A stretch of 64,000 nucleotides of DNA from BTUB01 sp963836585 (GCA_963836585.1 CAWIJV010000003.1:1-64000); one strand, 5' to 3'. Shown: positions 1 through 7,943, counted from the first letter of the stretch. A program made the numbers and translations. Notes: a model not told the origin generated them from the sequence alone.

Positions 1-271
1 GTTGCAAGATATTATCGCTATCCTGGGCATGGAAGAACTCTCAGAAGATGACAAAAAAATTGTTAACCGTGCCAAGCGCATTCAAAAATTCCTCACGCAG
101 CCACTTTTTACCGCAGAATTTGCCAGCGGATTGCCTGGCCGTTATGTGCCTAAAGATAAAGCGGTTGATGATTTTGAAAAAATTATAAACGGCGACTATG
201 ATGATCTGCCCGAACAAGCATTCTATATGGTGGAACTCTGGAAGAAGCGCGGGAAAAGGCGCGCATTTTAA
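1..271 (+). CDS. atpD: ATP synthase F1 subunit beta, C-terminal part (partial)
   Basis: Only the last 90 or so codons are present, because the gene enters from the left edge. The segment LQDIIAILGMEELSEDDK is the highly conserved start of the C-terminal helical domain of F1 beta, and FLTQPLFTAEFASGLPG is another family hallmark. In the F1 complex beta carries the catalytic nucleotide site, but the Walker motifs lie outside the window. The stop codon is followed within 2 bases by the start of atpC, so the two are co-transcribed. The call is firm; the start cannot be seen. Confidence 0.97.
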   Translation, partial: LQDIIAILGMEELSEDDKKIVNRAKRIQKFLTQPLFTAEFASGLPGRYVPKDKAVDDFEKIINGDYDDLPEQAFYMVELWKKRGKRRAF

Positions 272-273
272 TA

Positions 274-525
274 ATGGCGCATAATATGCAACTAATAATT
301 GTAACAGCGGAAAAAAAAGAGATCATCGAAGCAGCCTGGGTTGAGCTCGACACGCCCACCGGTAATTATATTATTCAACCGGGACATGCACCTATGATTT
401 TAGCGCTCTGCCCTAAGCAGCCGCTTATTTACGCGCATAAAAATGGCAAAGAAGAGATTGTGATGGTGCAGCGCGGCATTGCGGAAATCACTCGCTTACA
501 AATTACAATACTGCTGTCGCAGTAA
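274..525 (+). CDS. atpC: ATP synthase epsilon subunit, short form
   Basis: An 83-residue protein directly after atpD, the standard atpDC order. The sequence fits the N-terminal beta-sandwich of epsilon: the region TPTGNYIIQPGHAPMILAL matches the family pattern (G-x-hydrophobic-GxHAP). Epsilon links the F1 rotor to the membrane ring. Typical bacterial epsilon is 130-140 residues with a C-terminal helical hairpin that inhibits ATP hydrolysis. Here the protein ends right after the sandwich, so that regulatory hairpin is absent. Short epsilon subunits are known in some lineages, so this need not be a defect. Confidence 0.9.
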   Translation: MAHNMQLIIVTAEKKEIIEAAWVELDTPTGNYIIQPGHAPMILALCPKQPLIYAHKNGKEEIVMVQRGIAEITRLQITILLSQ

Positions 526-526
526 A

Positions 527-745
527 CTAATGCACCATGAGATTTGAAGCTTCCAACATTTCATAAACTTCTTTACGATGCGCAATCATACCAATCTTAA
601 TATTGCTACTTTCGATCTCTGGCCTAAAGACAACTCTATAATCACCTACTCTAAGGCGATAAAAATTGTAGTAGCCTTGTAGTTTCTTAATATCAAGATT
701 ATGTGATTGCGTAAGTAAAAGATCTATTTTCTCTACAACTGCCAC
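527..745 (-). CDS. RelE/ParE-family toxin, N-terminus disturbed
   Basis: The 72 residues from a GTG match the C-terminal two thirds of RelE-type mRNA interferases, with LQGYYNFYRLRVGDYRVVF (the LxGxxxxYRxRxGxYRVxF core) and IGMIAHRKEVYE. The coding signal continues upstream in the same frame (to about 796: FFQKALKQLEKIPKKER), but no ATG precedes it before an in-frame TAA at 797-799. The first beta strand expected in RelE is therefore missing or lies in another frame. Upstream sits a frameshifted antitoxin (797-1032) and then an insertion sequence in the promoter region. The toxin is probably inactive or badly expressed. The family call is strong; the exact start is not. Confidence 0.7.
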   Translation of the reverse strand: MAVVEKIDLLLTQSHNLDIKKLQGYYNFYRLRVGDYRVVFRPEIESSNIKIGMIAHRKEVYEMLEASNLMVH

Positions 746-796
746 GCGTTCTTTTTTAGGGATTTTTTCAAGTTGTTTGAGAGCCTTTTGGAAAAA

Positions 797-1032
797 TTAT
801 TCAAATCCATAATACTTCATACTACTTTTGCTTAATAATTTCTTATGAACTTTAGAAAGATCAACGTATTCAGTTTTTTCGGCAAATATCTTTTCGGCTT
901 CTTCTCCCAAATATGATTCTTCAAGCCGTTCCATGATTTTTTCAAAGATACTTATATTGAGAATTACTCCAGTTTTCTTACCGATATTATTAACAATATA
1001 TTGAGCAGGAATTTCAAGACTATTTTTTCCAT
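797..1032 (-). pseudogene. RelB/Phd-like antitoxin with frameshift near start
   Basis: An ATG at 1032 with an AAAGGG ribosome site opens a reading frame that stops after about 22 codons. Adding one A to the run of six A's at codons 2-3 restores a continuous protein: MEKNSLEIPAQYIVNNIGKK, then TGVILNISIFEKIMERLEES, then YLGEEAEKIFAEKTEYVDLS, ending in KYYGFE. The AQYIVxxxGKKxxVILxIxxFEKIxERLE pattern is typical of antitoxins paired with RelE/ParE toxins, and the RelE-like gene follows at once. The remaining sequence has no further stops, so the lesion is recent or an assembly error in a homopolymer. Confidence 0.65.
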
Positions 1033-1048
1033 TGTTATACCCTTTAGA

Positions 1049-1059
1049 TACAGTATAAG
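1049..1059. repeat. Left copy of 11-bp target-site duplication
   Basis: TACAGTATAAG here is repeated exactly at 1996-2006, directly outside both ends of the insertion sequence. Confidence 0.75.
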
Positions 1060-1072
1060 TCGAATTGTGAAA

Positions 1073-1893
1073 TTAAATTGTTAAACCTACGGTAAATTGG
1101 CTCAGATTTTTGAGCATGTAAGCCGCCAAGGCGGCTTTTACGTGCACTAAAAAGCTCTCAGCCGATCTTGCAAAGCTATGAAGCGCTTTTAGCCTATTTT
1201 TCAAATAGCTAAAAACCCCTTCAATCACCTGTCGCTGACTTAAATACTCCTCATAAAATTTGTTTAAATATGGGTCCATATTTTCCCGCTGTTTAAAGAT
1301 ACATTCCAAATCTTGTGCGCTTAATTTGTCTCGCAATTTTTGAGGCAGACATAGCCTTTATCCCCGATCAATTTGCCTTTGATATTCGCTATAAATGGCT
1401 CTATGGAAAGCAATTTTACATCATGAACATTGGCAGGAGTTATCATGCAAGAAACCACTTCCATGTTTCGATTAATGATGATGTGCAGCTTGAAGCCATA
1501 ATAAACGAAAATATTTTTGCCCATTTTTGCCCCAGATGCCCACTTTGGGCAATCGCTGGGATCAAAGTCACTCACGGGTAAGCACGTTGAATCAACAATA
1601 TAAAGCCCCTTTTCCGGAGTCTGATTGAGTTGACACAAAATTCCTAACATGAGATCCAGGTACTCTGAAGTTGAGCGAATTCCTCGAGTAAACTGCTCAT
1701 AGCATGGCACATTTTTGAAATAATCAGTCCAGTAAGAAGTTACATATTCATAAAGCTTTTTGTCTGTCTCAATGGAATCAAAATGCCCAATTATTGTCAT
1801 GGTAATCAACTCACTTTTTTCGTAGCTTATTTTTTCTGCCTCGGCAAAACTTTTTGCCCATTTTCTGCTCAACTTGCTTGACCACTTCATCAA
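1073..1893 (-). pseudogene. DDE transposase, split by a -1 frameshift
   Basis: Two overlapping frames together give one transposase of about 270 residues. The first (1893 to 1321) has the first catalytic Asp in LYIVDSTCLPV and the second in KLIGDKGYVCL. The second frame (1336 to 1073) supplies RENMDPYLNKFYEEYLSQR and RQVIEGVFSYLKNRL, where the final catalytic Glu lies. At CTCAAAAATTGC one missing A shifts the frame; restoring it gives GYVCLKKLRDKLSAQ. A programmed -1 slip at the A run is possible, but it would sit deep in the catalytic domain, which is unusual. Inactivation or a homopolymer error is more likely. The domain pattern resembles IS982/IS5-group enzymes. Confidence 0.8.
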
Positions 1894-1923
1894 CTATGCA
1901 GTATAGTTCTACTATGTTTTTCA

Positions 1924-1961
1924 AGGATAACTCCCTCTTTGTTCATTTTGGGAGTTATCCT
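1924..1961. terminator. Hairpin inside IS end
   Basis: Perfect 12-bp stem AGGATAACTCCC / GGGAGTTATCCT with a 14-base loop, just upstream of the transposase start. Such hairpins often shield transposase genes from outside transcription or translation. Confidence 0.6.
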
Positions 1962-1995
1962 GCTATTTTAAGCCTTTGTTAATTTCACAATTGAC

Positions 1996-2006
1996 TACAG
2001 TATAAG
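1996..2006. repeat. Right copy of 11-bp target-site duplication
   Basis: Exact direct copy of 1049-1059. On the minus strand it reads CTTATACTGTA and contains a TATACT hexamer that may have been part of the toxin-antitoxin promoter. Confidence 0.75.
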
Positions 2007-2008
2007 CG

Positions 2009-2038
2009 AGTGTAGCATTCTCTACCAATAAGAGTCAA
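2009..2038 (-). promoter_or_regulatory. Putative promoter of the interrupted toxin-antitoxin operon
   Basis: On the minus strand: TTGACT at 2038-2033, 18-base spacer, TACACT at 2014-2009. It points at the antitoxin but now reads into the insertion sequence. Confidence 0.45.
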
Positions 2039-2052
2039 ACTGAGCAGTTCTC

Positions 2053-3663
2053 ATGAAGAAAAAAATAGGCCATATCGTGTCTGGCTCGCTGGAGCAAGGG
2101 CTCCTGATGCGCATTGACGCGCAGACCAATCCTGAGACCATCAAAACAGGAAAATTTGTCTCGATTGTGGGTAGCCAACACAAATATTTCTCGCTCATTA
2201 CTGATTTAAGCCTGGCCATTTCTCATCCGGATATTCTTCTGTTTCCGCCCACTGAATCGGAGCAGTTGCTTCTCTCATTTTTAAAACAACGAGACATCTA
2301 TGCCACGGCAAATCTTAAGCCGATGCTTATGCTGGGCGCTGAGGGGCGACCCATGCCGGTCAAAACAATTCCTCCCCATTTTTCTACCGTGCTTGAGGTG
2401 GATAATAAAGATGTCGCGCTTATTTTTGGCAGCGAGGATGATGCGAGCAAAAAATATTTTAATGTGGGCACCCCACTGGATATGGCAACTCCCGTCTGCC
2501 TTGATCTTGAACGGCTCACCGAACGCAGCAACGGAATCTTTGGTAAAACCGGCACCGGCAAAACATTTATTACACGTCTCGTGCTTGCCGGGCTCATCAA
2601 GCACAATAAAGCGGTGAATCTGATTTTTGACATGCACAGCGAATATGGCCTGCAATCGCGCAAAGAGGGCAATACCAACTCATTTGTAAAAGGTCTTAAA
2701 ATGCTTTTCCCTCATAAAGTGGTGCTCTTCTCACTCGATCCGGCATCCACCCGCCGTCGCGGCACCACGCCGGATGTAGAGATTACCATTCCATTGCAGG
2801 CAGTGAAGGTGGAAGATATCTTATCACTGGGCGATGAGCTGGGGCTCCATGCAACTGCCTTGGAAGCTGCCTATCTGATTGCGGCAAAATACAAAGAAAA
2901 TTGGCTTGCAGAGCTTCTGGCCCAAGGAGATAATCTCAAAGAGTTTGCCCAGCAACTGGGCGGGCACCCTGAATCGATTGCTGCACTGTTTCGCAAACTA
3001 AAACGCATCGAGCGATTTCCTTTTTTTGTAAATGCAAAAGCAGGCGCCTACCGCGATACGAATGTGATTGATCAGATGATGGAATATTTGGATAGAGGCA
3101 CCAGCGTAATCGTGGAATTTGGCAACTATACCGGCACCTTCTGCTACCTGCTGATTGCCAATATTATCACCCGCCGCATTCACCGCGAATATGTTGCCAA
3201 GACAGAAAAATTCTTGGGCTCACAAAAAAAAGAGGATGAGCCAAAAAAACTGATGATCACCATTGAAGAGGCGCATAAATTTTTAAATCCCAGCGCCGCA
3301 CGGCAAACGATATTTGGCACTATCGCGCGTGAAATGCGCAAATATTATGTCTCGCTGCTGGTGGTTGATCAACGGCCATCGGGCATCGATCAAGAGATCA
3401 TTTCGCAAATCGGCACCAAAATTGTGGCGCAACTGAATGATGAAAAGGATATTCAGGCGGTGCTCACCGGTGTGAACGGCGCACAAAATTTGCGCTCAAT
3501 TTTAGCATCATTGGACAGCAAAAAACAGGCGCTGCTCATGGGCCATGCACTCACCATGCCGATTGTGATTCAAACACGAGAATATGATGAAGAATTTTAT
3601 AGAGCTATGGGCACCCAGGTGAGCTCCGAGCAGATTGATCAGTTTGTAAAAGAGATATTCTAA
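2053..3663 (+). CDS. HerA-like DNA translocase ATPase (HAS-barrel)
   Basis: 536 residues. The first 125 or so look like a beta-rich HAS-barrel. They are followed by a HerA/FtsK-type ATPase: Walker A GKTGTGKT at 164-171, the family strand LIFDMHSEYG at about 190-199, Walker B LMITIEEAH at about 400-408, and an arginine-finger-like REMRK at about 426-430. HerA proteins form hexameric rings that pump DNA; in archaea and many bacteria they work with NurA-type nucleases or SIR2-like partners in repair or defence. No nuclease gene is adjacent here (the next gene is a convergent DUF4143 ATPase), so the role is likely general DNA processing. A solitary single-gene unit. Confidence 0.85.
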   Translation: MKKKIGHIVSGSLEQGLLMRIDAQTNPETIKTGKFVSIVGSQHKYFSLITDLSLAISHPDILLFPPTESEQLLLSFLKQRDIYATANLKPMLMLGAEGRPMPVKTIPPHFSTVLEVDNKDVALIFGSEDDASKKYFNVGTPLDMATPVCLDLERLTERSNGIFGKTGTGKTFITRLVLAGLIKHNKAVNLIFDMHSEYGLQSRKEGNTNSFVKGLKMLFPHKVVLFSLDPASTRRRGTTPDVEITIPLQAVKVEDILSLGDELGLHATALEAAYLIAAKYKENWLAELLAQGDNLKEFAQQLGGHPESIAALFRKLKRIERFPFFVNAKAGAYRDTNVIDQMMEYLDRGTSVIVEFGNYTGTFCYLLIANIITRRIHREYVAKTEKFLGSQKKEDEPKKLMITIEEAHKFLNPSAARQTIFGTIAREMRKYYVSLLVVDQRPSGIDQEIISQIGTKIVAQLNDEKDIQAVLTGVNGAQNLRSILASLDSKKQALLMGHALTMPIVIQTREYDEEFYRAMGTQVSSEQIDQFVKEIF

Positions 3664-3670
3664 ACATGGC

Positions 3671-5023
3671 TTATGCCATCAGTTTTTTAATCAGCCCTTG
3701 TGTATTCACAAAATGAATGGTTAAACCATGATATTGACGTGTAAATGAGTGATCGATATTACTAGAAACCACAAAATTATCACCTTCAGGATACAAGGCT
3801 CGAAACGCCTCAAAATTTTTTCCTATCTTGCCCATTTTCAGATCATCAGCCGAGCTGATAAACTTGCATTCAATGGCAACACGAGCCTCATCCTTAGCGC
3901 GTAATACAAAATCAATTTCGTGATCACTCTTATCTCTCCAGTAATTGATGGCGCGTGTTTGCAATTGACCATGCATCTCATTCAAAACACAGTGCTCCCA
4001 CAAAAGCCCGGTATCTTCTGCGCGCAAACTATTTTTCCCCTGCGCATAACACACAAATCCGGTATCAAATCCATAAACTTTGGGAGCCAACACAATTTCA
4101 GTAGGCCGATGAGTGGAATAAGGCCTTATCACATGCACTACAAAAGTGGCTTCAAGAACATCTAAATAGTTAGCGATAGTTGGCCTAGCTACCTCGCAGG
4201 CCGTCGCATATTTGGTTGCCTCAAACATTCCGCTACTATTTGCTAACAATAATTCAGCAAACTTTTGGAACGACTCCCGTTTTCCAATACTAAAAACCTC
4301 TTCAATATCTTTGGCCCAGTAGGCATCGATCCATTCATGAAAATCTTTTTCCGGCAACTGTTTTTTTTCAAAAAATGAAGGCATTCCCCCAAATAAAAAA
4401 CGATGACGAATATTTTCATTACCAAAAAGTTCCATCTCCTGCAAAAGCATCGGCGTGAGCCAAATTGATCGCTTACGACCGGTCAAAGTATCCTTAAATT
4501 TTGCAGTTGCACCTAATGTGGATGAGCCAGTTGCGATAATTTTTACGGTAGGATAATAGTCGGCAGCCAGCTTTAACAGCTCGGATGGATTATCAAGACG
4601 ATGAATCTCATCTAAGGCAATCCTCTTGCCTTTTTGGCCTTTTAAAAAGCCCTCTACATCCTCAAAAAGCTGGCGCACTCGGGGAAGTTCACAGTCAAAG
4701 TACTCTATGTCGCCAAGGCTATTACATAAGCTCGTTTTTCCTATGCGGCGGACCCCCATAAGCCAGATAACATTCTTCTCTTGCCATGCTTCTTCTATCA
4801 TTTTTTGCCAAAGCGGCCGATCTATGATCATAAACTTTTCCAGGTTTAAATGCTCTAAATGTAATAATAATCTATCGTATATTTCTTTTATTTGCAATAG
4901 ATCAGCGGCCGAAACTTGGAATAAAGGAGCCCCGGCACCCTTGGGCCTAGATGGGTATGCAAGTGTAGCCAGCATACCCAGAGCGATAATCAAAAATCGG
5001 GCTTGTGAGATCGTACTCTTCAT
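3671..5023 (-). CDS. AAA ATPase with DUF4143 domain, signal-like N-terminus
   Basis: 450 residues from the ATG at 5023. Walker A lies in the segment MGVRRIGKTSLC, Walker B in KRIALDEIHRL, and a sensor-type motif in IIATGSST. The C-terminal half is DUF4143, a restriction-endonuclease-like fold: EHCVLNEMHGQL, then INYWRDKSDHEIDFVLRAKD and VAIECKF, which together match the E...D...ExK nuclease-like core. The family is widespread and of unclear function. Unusually, the protein starts with MKSTISQARFLIIALGMLAT followed by LAYPSRP, which looks like a signal peptide in front of a normally cytosolic ATPase. A later internal start is possible. Converges on the HerA-like gene with 7 bp between them. 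Confidence 0.85.
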   Translation of the reverse strand: MKSTISQARFLIIALGMLATLAYPSRPKGAGAPLFQVSAADLLQIKEIYDRLLLHLEHLNLEKFMIIDRPLWQKMIEEAWQEKNVIWLMGVRRIGKTSLCNSLGDIEYFDCELPRVRQLFEDVEGFLKGQKGKRIALDEIHRLDNPSELLKLAADYYPTVKIIATGSSTLGATAKFKDTLTGRKRSIWLTPMLLQEMELFGNENIRHRFLFGGMPSFFEKKQLPEKDFHEWIDAYWAKDIEEVFSIGKRESFQKFAELLLANSSGMFEATKYATACEVARPTIANYLDVLEATFVVHVIRPYSTHRPTEIVLAPKVYGFDTGFVCYAQGKNSLRAEDTGLLWEHCVLNEMHGQLQTRAINYWRDKSDHEIDFVLRAKDEARVAIECKFISSADDLKMGKIGKNFEAFRALYPEGDNFVVSSNIDHSFTRQYHGLTIHFVNTQGLIKKLMA

Positions 5024-5176
5024 GTAGGTAGCAAACCACAATTACCGGATCACCTACAAGAATTTCGAAGAATTTTATGGGATAGATGCTTTTTAATTTC
5101 CTACAGACGTTACCTGAATGGTAACATTATTGTTTTCATCCACAATGGCTCGCAATGATTGGCCTTGAATAAACGC

Positions 5177-5866
5177 CTAAAGATCTATTTTTTCTTTTGC
5201 GCCCAATGTTTCTGCAGCCCAGGTGATAAGGGCAAAAGCATCTTGCGATATGGGAGACTTGTTTCTATCCGGATGCCATTCCCGCATTTTATTCTTATAT
5301 GCTTTTTTTGTTTCATCTTCGGAAGAACCTGCTCGTAATCCCAAAATGCAGGCGGGCCGTGCATAGATACGGTGGCCAACCAGTTTTTTGTAAACTGCCA
5401 ATGGCGCATTGGGTCTTCCATCATCCGGCTTATAATCTTCACAAGCAATGCCACCGTCTTCGTCGATGATAAAGGTAATTCTATCTTCCAGCGCTGCAAC
5501 AGGAATATCTAGTAAAAAGTGGCCTTCTGTTGCCCATCCAAAACTGCATTCTTTTGGCGTAACAAACATTAATTGCAGAAGCTCTTCCATCGATTGAATC
5601 TTGTAAACAAAATTGGAGCTATGTATGCCGCCCACTACTTCTGATGCATCGACCGGCACCGCCATCAAGTTGTATCTCAAACCAAAAGGAGGAATAGGCG
5701 CGGGAGCAGCTATACCAGCTCGCGTACTATACCACGCGGATACTAACTGAAGTGACTGGTTTGTAGTTATAACCGCTACCTCTTTTCTGGCAATTTTGGG
5801 CCTCTGCATGGCACATAGATTGAAGCTCACTATCACAATCACAAGAAACAATTGTTTAAAATTCAT
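5177..5866 (-). CDS. Secreted protein with C-terminal J-domain
   Basis: 229 residues. The N-terminal MNFKQLFLVIVIVSFNLCAM is a clear signal peptide. The middle is unrecognised. The last 60 residues form a J-domain: ILGLRAGSSEDETKKAYKNK followed by MREWHPDRNKS, with the HPD tripeptide at about 198-200 that activates Hsp70 ATPase in known J-proteins. Exported J-proteins occur in a few intracellular pathogens, so an action on a periplasmic or host Hsp70 is conceivable but unproven. The TAG stop at 5177-5179 is followed in the same frame by 27 protein-like codons (IQGQSLRAIVDENNNVTIQV and so on) ending at a TAA at 5093, so the gene may once have been longer. Confidence 0.75.
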   Translation of the reverse strand: MNFKQLFLVIVIVSFNLCAMQRPKIARKEVAVITTNQSLQLVSAWYSTRAGIAAPAPIPPFGLRYNLMAVPVDASEVVGGIHSSNFVYKIQSMEELLQLMFVTPKECSFGWATEGHFLLDIPVAALEDRITFIIDEDGGIACEDYKPDDGRPNAPLAVYKKLVGHRIYARPACILGLRAGSSEDETKKAYKNKMREWHPDRNKSPISQDAFALITWAAETLGAKEKIDL

Positions 5867-6060
5867 GAAAAAGATCCCTTTGCAAAATTAAAATTATCAC
5901 ACTAAAAAAATTATACGCTACCCAACAGCTCTTTACAATGAAGCGCTCGCCGGTTTTTTAATCCGGCGTATTGCGCGAAATTCTTCGAAGCAAAAAAAAC
6001 CTCGGTTTTTATTGCGAAGTAGAATGATCACCCATGGATTTAATGCGGGTTTTACTATGC

Positions 6061-6088
6061 TTGACACGCGTACCAGAGCAGATAAACT
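6061..6088 (+). promoter_or_regulatory. Putative promoter of binding-protein gene
   Basis: TTGACA at 6061-6066, 16-base spacer, TAAACT at 6083-6088, about 45 bp before the start of the amino-acid binding protein. Confidence 0.4.
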
Positions 6089-6131
6089 TGCTACCAACTA
6101 ACCATAATCCTAAATGCAAGCAGAGCAGACC

Positions 6132-6896
6132 ATGAATAAAACAGTACCATTTCTTGTAATTTCATTATTAGTAAGTTTTATTTTAGTGTGGCGAATGGCG
6201 CATAAAGCACCCGGCCAAACTCGTCAACCTGAAAATGTGTTAATTGTCGGCACTAATGCTGAATACGCACCATTTAGTTTTGTCCAAGGCAAAACAATCA
6301 CCGGATTTGATATTGATCTCATTGAAGAGATTGCAAAACGTCTTAATAAAACCGTGCAATTGCACGATATGCCATTTGATGGATTAGTTCCTGCATTGCA
6401 ATTGGGAACCATTCAAATCATTGCCGCAGGCATAACGCCAACTCCCGAACGGGCAGAACGAATCTTATTTACCAAGCCTTATTTAACCGGCGATCAACTA
6501 ATAATTGTGAGCAGAGCAGATGCACCACTCAAGACAATTGATCAATTAAAAAGCAAAAAAGTAGCCGTCAATGAAGGATTTACCGCTGATTACTATATGT
6601 CTAAAATCAAAGGCCCTGAGCTGATTAAATTTGCAACCGCAATTGAATCATTCATGACTCTTGAAAGTGGACGCGTTGATGCTCTTGTCGCAGCACAAAA
6701 TACGATAAAACCATTCCTAGAACATTATGGCGCTGATAAATTTTCCATTTCACCAATTCCAGCCACAACTGATGAATATGCGTTGGCAATTTCTAAAAAA
6801 TATCCTGAGCTTTTAGAGCCTATCCAAAAAGCGCTCGATGATATGGCTGCTGATGGCACTCTGGAAAAACTTAAGAAAAAATGGGGCTTAAAGTAA
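6132..6896 (+). CDS. Amino-acid ABC transporter substrate-binding protein
   Basis: About 254 residues from the ATG at 6132 (an earlier ATG at 6114 adds six residues). The N-terminal hydrophobic stretch is a signal or membrane anchor. The mature part is a family 3 solute-binding protein: VGTNAEYAPFSFVQGKTITG then FDIDLIEEIAKRLNK is the signature region of arginine/glutamine/histidine-type receptors, and GLVPALQLGTIQIIAAGITP continues it. It would deliver a polar amino acid to the permease and ATPase encoded at 11183-12545, more than 4 kb downstream, which is an unusual separation. A degraded second copy of this gene's tail lies at 9322-9396. Confidence 0.92.
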   Translation: MNKTVPFLVISLLVSFILVWRMAHKAPGQTRQPENVLIVGTNAEYAPFSFVQGKTITGFDIDLIEEIAKRLNKTVQLHDMPFDGLVPALQLGTIQIIAAGITPTPERAERILFTKPYLTGDQLIIVSRADAPLKTIDQLKSKKVAVNEGFTADYYMSKIKGPELIKFATAIESFMTLESGRVDALVAAQNTIKPFLEHYGADKFSISPIPATTDEYALAISKKYPELLEPIQKALDDMAADGTLEKLKKKWGLK

Positions 6897-6927
6897 TTTC
6901 TTGGCGCTTATCCGAAAATTTAAAAAC

Positions 6928-7136
6928 CCGCTCGTGGTGAGTGCGAGCATTAGCGAGCGTATCGAACCATGCGGGTTTAATAACTATCACATCAATTAAA
7001 ATCTCTTTTTTATAATTTTTTTAAAGAATTACAATCATTCTTTTCAATAAGAGCTTCTTTTTCCTCATAATTTTTAGGCCGCATGGTTCGATACTATTTC
7101 TCGCCAGAGGGCTCGAAATCACTCACCACGAGCGGC
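6928..7136. repeat. Paired palindromic repeat, two inverted units
   Basis: Left unit at about 6928-6976 runs CCCGCTCGTGGTGAGT to TATCGAACCATGCGGG. The right unit at about 7078-7136 is its inverted relative, GCCGCATGGTTCGATAC to ACTCACCACGAGCGGC. Each unit is itself closed by complementary ends. The core TTCGATAC / CTCACCACGA recurs across the window. The roughly 100 bp between the units are AT-rich with no gene seen. The region lies between the binding protein and hicAB. Confidence 0.75.
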
Positions 7137-7186
7137 CTTTATCAATTTTTATCCACTATTTTTTAGATTGAGTTCACGTTAATTTC

Positions 7187-7502
7187 TTATTTTTGAAGCT
7201 TTTCATTAATAAGATCATTTAAGCTAACTCCACGTTTTGCAGCTTCGATCGCTAGTTGCGCATGAAGATTCAGGATCCATCCTCAGATGCAATTTTCCAG
7301 AAAAAGTTTTTTCAGGCTTTTCATTGAGCTCTTTGCACCATTCAAGGTATACATCAATTGATTTTCTAAACTCTTTTTCTAGTTCTTTAACCGTTGTTCC
7401 ACGGAATGTAATAGTATCTTTAAGTCCTACTACTTCACCATGAAATATTTTTGCATCGGAATCATATTCCACTTGCCCGATATAACCTTTATATCTCATC
7501 AT
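7187..7502 (-). pseudogene. hicB: HicB-family antitoxin, frameshifted in C-terminus
   Basis: The N-terminal half is a typical HicB domain: YKGYIGQVEYDSDAKIFHGE followed by VVGLKDTITFRGTTVKELEK. The intact frame ends at 7224 after an unnatural tail. Removing one T from GAATCTTCATG near 7273 restores DPELHAQLAIEAAKRG and then VSLNDLINEKLQK with a stop at 7187-7189, which is the expected ribbon-helix-helix DNA-binding tail. HicB normally neutralises HicA and represses the operon, so loss of the tail would abolish operator binding. It overlaps hicA by 14 bp in the usual toxin-first order. Confidence 0.8.
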
Positions 7503-7752
7503 AATTTATCCCTGCATCTTTTAAAAATTTTCTCACCGATTTCACCGCAGCTTTATCAGTTATCTTTTGAGGGTGAGGTCGGTGAAAAACTAATTTTACA
7601 CCAAGTAGTTTTACACAAACTCGTGATCCTTCACGCTCTTCAATAATTCCGCCAAACCCTTTAAAGAGAGTTTCTATGTCTGTCCATCTAATATCAGAGG
7701 GAACAGGATCTTTAAAAATTAATTCCAAGGTTTTGCGCTGCTTTTTATTCAT
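7489..7752 (-). CDS. hicA: HicA-type toxin
   Basis: 87 residues with the HicA double-stranded-RNA-binding-like fold. The motif GSRVCVKLLGVKLVFHRPHP contains the catalytic His, and KSVRKFLKDAGI is the conserved C-terminal helix. HicA enzymes cleave mRNA and are held in check by HicB, encoded immediately downstream with a short overlap. The N-terminus (KKQRKTLELIFKDPVPSDIR) fits the longer HicA variants. A palindromic candidate operator lies 36-58 bp upstream. Intact here, although its antitoxin is frameshifted. Confidence 0.85.
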   Translation of the reverse strand: MNKKQRKTLELIFKDPVPSDIRWTDIETLFKGFGGIIEEREGSRVCVKLLGVKLVFHRPHPQKITDKAAVKSVRKFLKDAGINYDEI

Positions 7753-7787
7753 TACAAACCTTTTGCTTTAACATTATTATAAGAAAA

Positions 7788-7810
7788 ATGGTACCACATA
7801 ATAATACCAT
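7788..7810. promoter_or_regulatory. Candidate hicAB operator
   Basis: ATGGTA at 7788-7793 and TACCAT at 7805-7810 form an inverted repeat upstream of hicA. The same ATGGTACCAT core lies next to the second HicB gene at 40783-40792. Confidence 0.5.
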
Positions 7811-7943
7811 TGTCAATAGCCAGGAGGCCAGCTTTTAACTATATTTTCCAGCAGCCAATACTGCTTTCTTTTTGCTGCCACGATAATTAACGTGTTCGAC
7901 TCAAAAATTTTAAGAAAAGATGCTCTACCAGAAAGAACTATAT

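Larger units (their letters stand above)
1060..1995 (-). mobile_element. Insertion sequence (IS982/IS5-like) in TA promoter region
   Basis: A 936-bp element with near-terminal inverted repeats AATTGTGAAATTAA (1063-1076) and its reverse complement at 1979-1992, plus three outer bases that do not match cleanly. It is flanked by 11-bp direct copies of TACAGTATAAG at 1049-1059 and 1996-2006, best read as the target-site duplication. It holds one DDE transposase gene on the minus strand whose stop codon falls in the left inverted repeat, and a strong hairpin near the right end. Removing the element joins a TTGACT/TACACT promoter to the antitoxin leader. An 11-bp duplication is longer than usual for IS5 and IS982, so the family call is tentative. 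Confidence 0.85.

Noticed and set aside
2298..2678. Long open frames on the minus strand inside the HerA-like gene
   Set aside because: Shadow of a strongly conserved gene on the plus strand; low-quality protein composition and no ribosome sites.
5948..5968. CGCCGG/CCGGCG hairpin as a terminator
   Set aside because: Only 6 bp of stem with the T-run in the loop and no gene ending nearby on the right strand.
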